From positions 107,267,540 through 107,331,539 of the forward strand of contig OY726564.1 in assembly GCA_963383645.1 (NCBI GenBank): a stretch of 64,000 bases of DNA, read 5' to 3'. Below the pieces are notes generated by a model. The model worked only from the letters and a program-made list of their open reading frames with translations. It was not told the origin of the DNA and did not search any database. Positions 59,796 to 64,000 of this stretch are shown here, piece after piece; position 1 is the stretch's first letter, and every line of letters starts with the position of its first letter. The DNA is from Muscardinus avellanarius (taxonomy: Eukaryota; Chordata; Mammalia; Rodentia; Gliridae). Position numbers and translations under genes: made by a program.

Positions 59796-60223
59796 TGACT
59801 GGCTGGAGGATGGGGCTGTAGAGGGATGGGGCTATGGGGGATGGGGCTATGGGAGATGAGGCTATGGGGGATGGGGCTACGGGGATGGGGCCACGGGGGA
59901 TGGGGCCACGGGGGATGGGGCTATGGGAAATGGGGCTATGGGGGATGGGGCTATAGAGGGATGGGGTTATGGGGGATGGGGCAATGGGGGATGGGGCTAT
60001 AGAGGGATGGGGCTATGGGGGATGGGGCTACGGGGGGATGGGGCTATGGGGGATGGGGCTATAGAGGGATGGGGCTATGGGAGATGAGGCTATGGGGGAT
60101 GGGGCTATGGGGATGAGGCTATGGGGGATGGGGCTATAGAGGGATGGGGCTATGGGGAATGGGGTTTAGGGGGATGGGACTACGGGGGATGGGGCTACGA
60201 GGGATGGGGCTACGAGGGAGGGG
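59796..60223 (+). repeat. G-rich minisatellite
   Basis: About 28-30 imperfect units of 13-17 bp built on ggatggggctatggg, with variants gctatagagg, gctacgggg and gccacgggg. Higher-order alternation of the ctatagaggg variant is visible. The given strand is G-rich throughout; the translated frame is a Gly-Trp repeat without support. Confidence 0.9.
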
Positions 60224-60680
60224 CTCCCACAGCCTGGTGTTGGGGAAAAATGGGCTCGCATTTCACCTGTACATCCTGTTGCACCTCACGCTGGGGTTTC
60301 TCTCCATCTGTACTTGACACTGGCCATTGCTAGGAATGTGCTCTGAGGCTCTGGGCAGCAGGCCTCCCATCTGATAACTGCTGGGCAGACTTGTTAGGAA
60401 AGACAGGGCCATCTATGGGGCTGACTGGAAGAAATCCAAATAAGGAGACAGGCTGTTGAAGGGAAGAGAGTTTGGCTTCTGAAACCAGGTGGAGGTAAGA
60501 GAGGCATGACTTTGGCTAAGAGGCCTGGCCATCCAACTCAGGCTCCCCACGGGGGACAGGATGGGATGACAAAGGACATGGGGACCAACGCAAGGCCAGG
60601 CTCACAGAAGGACACAAACACGCACAACACAGTACTGAGCTCTGCTCTCCTCTCCTGGCCCCTTCATATCTCCAGAGGGA
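60224..60680. other. Non-coding DNA after the minisatellite
   Basis: No repeat or exon recognised. Confidence 0.3.
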
Positions 60681-60787
60681 TCCCAGTGCAAAGGGCCTCA
60701 CTAAGTAGCTGAGGCTGTCCACGATTGCGATCCTCCTGTATCGGCCTCAAATGCTGAAATTACAAGCATGCACCATCACACCTGGCT
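60680..60787 (-). repeat. SINE head fragment
   Basis: Minus-oriented head (gtgcaaagggcctcactaag to accatcacacctggct) lacking linker and tail. Confidence 0.75.
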
Positions 60788-60789
60788 AA

Positions 60790-61045
60790 GATTTTATTTT
60801 TTAGTTGACAAAAAAACATATATTTATGGTGTACAACATGATGTTTTGATGTACATAGACCTTGTAAAATGGCAACATCAAATCAATTAACATACGAAAT
60901 ACTTCACACACTTAAGAGTTTTTTGTGGCACGTACACTAAAAATCCACTCTCTTAGCAATTTTCAAGTCAATAACGTATCGTTGTGAACCCTAGTTATCA
61001 TGCGGCATAATAAATCTATTGAATTTATTCTTCCTGTCCCAACCA
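60790..61045 (-). repeat. L1 3' UTR fragment (older L1M type)
   Basis: Reverse complement of an ancestral L1 3' end: ttttttagttgacaaaaaaa, tatttatggtgtacaacatg, atgttttgatgtacata, actctcttagcaattttcaa and gaatttattcttcctgtc occur in the expected order. Diverged, pre-dating rodents. Confidence 0.75.
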
Positions 61046-61560
61046 ATCCGACTCCTGCCCGAGTTACGCGCTCCGGTTTCATCCCGCGGTGGCTCTCGGA
61101 GCTGACACTCTGCACCCGGGGGCCAGGGTGGGGAGGCTTGTGCCCATTCTAAACTGCAGCTTCCCACTCGGGGAGGTGGAGGAGGGGGCTCCGCTGCATC
61201 CAGGGGCACCTGAGTCAGGCTGGGGGTTAAGAACGGCACACGGCACCCTCCCCACCCCGGGGAAGCCCTAGAACAGGGTGGTCCAGGTAAGCTGTGCCCT
61301 TAGAGAGGGCGTTAGATGCTTCCTGTACGTAATAGGGAGACAGCTTAGGTTAAGGTCCAGTGTTTACAGCTCTTACCCTCTTGTGCTGCCTGCCATCCTG
61401 TGTCTACAAGCCCATCTCCAGGCCTGGGGTAGAAGGTAGAGGAGATCTCAGGGAATTAGCATGAGAAATACTTGAAAAGCATCCTGGAGGGACCACTAAG
61501 AAGAGGAGACTGCTGGCTGGGGGAGAGATGGAGATGGGGAAAAGGATTTCAAAGAGTTTT
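61046..61560. other. Non-coding DNA
   Basis: No repeat or exon recognised. Confidence 0.3.
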
Positions 61561-61564
61561 TTTT

Positions 61565-62001
61565 TTTTGGCCGGGCATGGTGGTGGCATTTCTGTAATCC
61601 CAGTACTTTAGTGGCTGCGACAGGACGATCACAGGTTCGAGGGTAGCCTCAGCCACTTAGCGGGACTCTCAGCAACCTAGTGAGACCCTGTTCCAAAATA
61701 AAAAGTAAAAAGGGATGGAGGTGAAGCTTGGAGGTAGAATGCCCCTGGGTTCAATTCCTAGTACCAATAAACAAACAGACAGATAAATAAATAATAAATA
61801 AACAAATAAATAGCTTTGAGGGACATAGTGGTCCATGCCTAGCTACTCAGGAGGCTGAGGCAGGAAGATTTCAAGTCTGAGGCCAGCCTGGACAGATTTG
61901 GTGAGATCCTGACTCAAAATAAGATAAAAAAGGTTGGGGATGTAGTTCAGCAATAGACTGTTTGCCTGGCGTGCAAACACACTCTCCAGCACAGCAGGGG
62001 A

Positions 62002-62051
<50 letters not shown>

Positions 62052-62320
62052 ATAAATTACAAATGAAATTTCTTCCTTTGAGATCTTTCCTTTTTTGTGT
62101 GTGTGTGTGGTATTGGGGGTGGAACCCAGAGGCTTTTCTGCCTCCGGGCTATACTCCCAGACCTTTTTATATTTTATTTGGAAACAGGGTCTCACTAGGT
62201 TGCTGAGAGCCTCACTAAGTAGCTGAGGCTGACTTCGAACCCATGCGATCCACCTGTCTCAGCCTCCCAAGCACGGGGATTACAAGCGTGCGCCACCACG
62301 CCCGACTTTTCCAAATTTTT
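61565..62320. repeat. SINE copies and (GT)n
   Basis: Plus copy at 61565-61790 (with (AAAT)n end), an older plus copy at about 61815-61995 whose ID tail keeps the internal tgtttgcctggcgtgcaaac part, (GT)n at 62005-62048, and a minus variant copy at about 62090-62310. Confidence 0.85.
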
Positions 62321-62856
62321 CAATGAAGAATTTTAATATATTTTGCATATTAGAATTCCTTTGCATGTGACACCTTGAAGATACTAAGACCACAGAGCAA
62401 TATTTTTTTCCTTTATGGATTTTAATTATAAGGGAGGATAATTTGCCCAGAGAAGAATAATCACTAAGAATTGCCAGTAACTCAGAGACAGGAGGATGTC
62501 AACTCACGTAAAGTTGAAAAGAAACAGGCCGACTGGCATTTATGAGCCTCCTAGATATTCAGTTTGCTTGTGTGTACTCTCAGATGTTTTTCCGGAGAGG
62601 GAAAAAGTAGCTTTCATCAGATCTCAGAGTTCTGTGCCTGCAGAAAGGTCAGGGACTACCAAATAAGACGAGGAACAGAGAGGAAGCAGAGGAGGGAGGG
62701 GATGGCTGAGACAACTGCAGTGAAATAATAATAACTGATTAATAATCATAACAAAAGAGAATGAGTCCTGGGACCTGCAGGTGGGAGAAGGGAAAATAAT
62801 CACATCAGCTGCCAGTGGCCAAGGCAGGAAGTCATTGCCACAGCAAAAGGAAGCCA

Positions 62857-62902
<46 letters not shown>

Positions 62903-63095
62903 ACAAAGGAGACAGGGATTCAGCAGCACACACGCCTGGTTATTTTTCAAGATGTCCCTCTTGGTTGGCCTCTCTGGGACCAGCGGCCACAGAGTGCTGG
63001 GTGTGCGATGCGGCCCCGGGATTGGCTCTAACGGTGGACGTGCAAACCTGCAGAGCAAGTTTCAGGACAGTGTGATAGCGTGTGTCAAAACGTGA
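62321..63095. other. Non-coding DNA with (GT)n
   Basis: AT-rich SINE-free stretch with a (GT)n run at 62860-62900. No exon recognised. Confidence 0.4.
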
Positions 63096-63755
63096 AAGGT
63101 GTTAGCTGGGGGTGGTGCATATGCTTGTAATCCCAGTATTTGGGAGGCAAAGACAGGAGAATCACAGGTTTGAGGACAGCCTCAGACAGCAGTGAGACTC
63201 TCACCAACCTAGTGAGAACCTGTTTCGAAATAAAAATTTAAAAAGGGGGACTGGAGGTGTAACTCGAGAGTAGAATACGTCTGAGTTCAATTTTCAGTAC
63301 TAAACAACAACAACAACAACAACAACAAAAACCGAGAGGTGTCTGGGTGTAGTAATCCCAATCCAGGCACACACCTGTAAACTCAGTATTTGGGAGGCTG
63401 AGACAGGAGGATCACAGGTTCACAGCCAGCCTCAGCAACTTAGGTCTGACTAGACTCTGAAAACAAAATAAGTAGCCAGGCGTGGTGGCACATGATTGTA
63501 ATCCCAGCATTCGGGAGGCTGAGACTGGAGGATCATAGTTCGTGGACAACCTCAGCTACTTAGTGAGGGCCTTTGCAACTCAGTGAGACCCTGTTTCAAA
63601 ATAAAGAATAAAAAGTAGGGCTGGGGGTATAGCTCTGAGGTAGAATGCCCCTGGGTTCCATCCCCAGTACCACAAAAATAAATAAATAATAAAATATATA
63701 AAGGGTTGGAGGTGTAGCTCAGACAAGTACCTCCCGCCCCTCCAAAAATTGAAAG
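63095..63755 (+). repeat. Array of plus-oriented SINE copies
   Basis: Copies at about 63095-63330 (ends in (AAC)n at 63304-63327), 63340-63475 (head with a partly duplicated start) and 63478-63690 (ends in (AAAT)n), then a short ID-type fragment at 63700-63735. Confidence 0.85.
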
Positions 63756-63761
63756 GTCACT

Positions 63762-64000
63762 TCCAGGAAGATGGCGACCGAGAAAAGCGGGGCTTAAGAG
63801 CCCCGCTAACAACCAGTCTCCATTAACACAAAACCAGCGCCTTTCATAGCCAGAAAACACCATCACCAGAAAAACAAAAAAACCACCAGGCTCCAGAGAG
63901 AAAGCGGACTGAGAACAGAGCTCAGGGCCACAGAGGAGACACACGCGCCCGAGGACGCGGCAGCAGCGCCATACTGCCGGCGGCAGCGGCGAACTCAGCG
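63762..64000 (+). mobile_element. Probable LINE-1 5' UTR (element runs off the window)
   Basis: The last 240 bp are unlike the preceding SINEs. They are rich in C, A and G with many CpGs, and begin ttccaggaagatggcgaccg, an AAGATGGCG YY1-type site at the very start, as in mammalian L1 promoters. They then run through agcggactgagaacagag and a gaggacgcgg/cggcggcagcgg end. No open frame is expected here. The body would continue to the right on the plus strand. A gene's 5' exon cannot be excluded. Confidence 0.5.

Noticed and set aside
59796..60223. CRISPR-like array
   Set aside because: The units are contiguous and imperfect with no unique spacers, in a mammalian genome; it is a minisatellite.
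60121..60333. Gly-Trp-rich frame
   Set aside because: Translation of the minisatellite.

Overview
The window is nuclear DNA of a rodent. The evidence is 80 or more copies of a dimeric SINE with a 7SL-derived B1-type head and a short tRNA-derived ID-type tail (B1-dID architecture, known from squirrels, dormice, beavers and relatives). Classical ID elements, MIRs, an L1 tail, vertebrate splice sites and mammalian single-copy genes fit this. Exact species cannot be told from the sequence alone.

Layout. (1) 1-2100: SINEs and an unassigned LTR-like stretch upstream of a promoter. (2) 2125-34400, + strand: TOR1AIP2. A CpG island with GC boxes ends in a first-exon splice donor at 2556. One terminal exon (16861 to about 19510) encodes the 131-aa IFRG15 protein. 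A separate set of exons (24767-31114) encodes the 474-aa LULL1 protein, a membrane activator of torsin ATPases, followed by a long 3' UTR. (3) 35055-36640: SINEs. (4) 36827-40060: a decayed class II (betaretrovirus/IAP-like) endogenous retrovirus with a 5' LTR, gag, dUTPase and protease relics. Its right end is an inverted copy of the first ~90 bp of the LTR, and the whole is flanked by a 6-bp direct repeat. (5) 42680 to at least 51699, - strand: FAM163A, convergent with TOR1AIP2 as in human, with two coding exons (46388-46480 and 45031-45441, 167 aa), a GC-rich 3' UTR and two candidate 5' leader exons, one of them a 21-nt micro-exon. (6) 53000-64000: non-coding DNA with a candidate conserved element, a MIR, a GSTP-type processed pseudogene, a G-rich minisatellite, an L1 3' tail, more SINEs and, at the right edge, what looks like the 5' end of a LINE-1.

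The two protein loci have no evident functional link; both are single-pass membrane protein genes in conserved synteny. The most unusual structure is the retroviral insertion with two U3-type ends. The other notable features are the two unrelated proteins of the TOR1AIP2 locus, SINEs repeatedly nested in the A-rich linkers of older SINEs, and two fold-back SINE structures in TOR1AIP2 intron 1.
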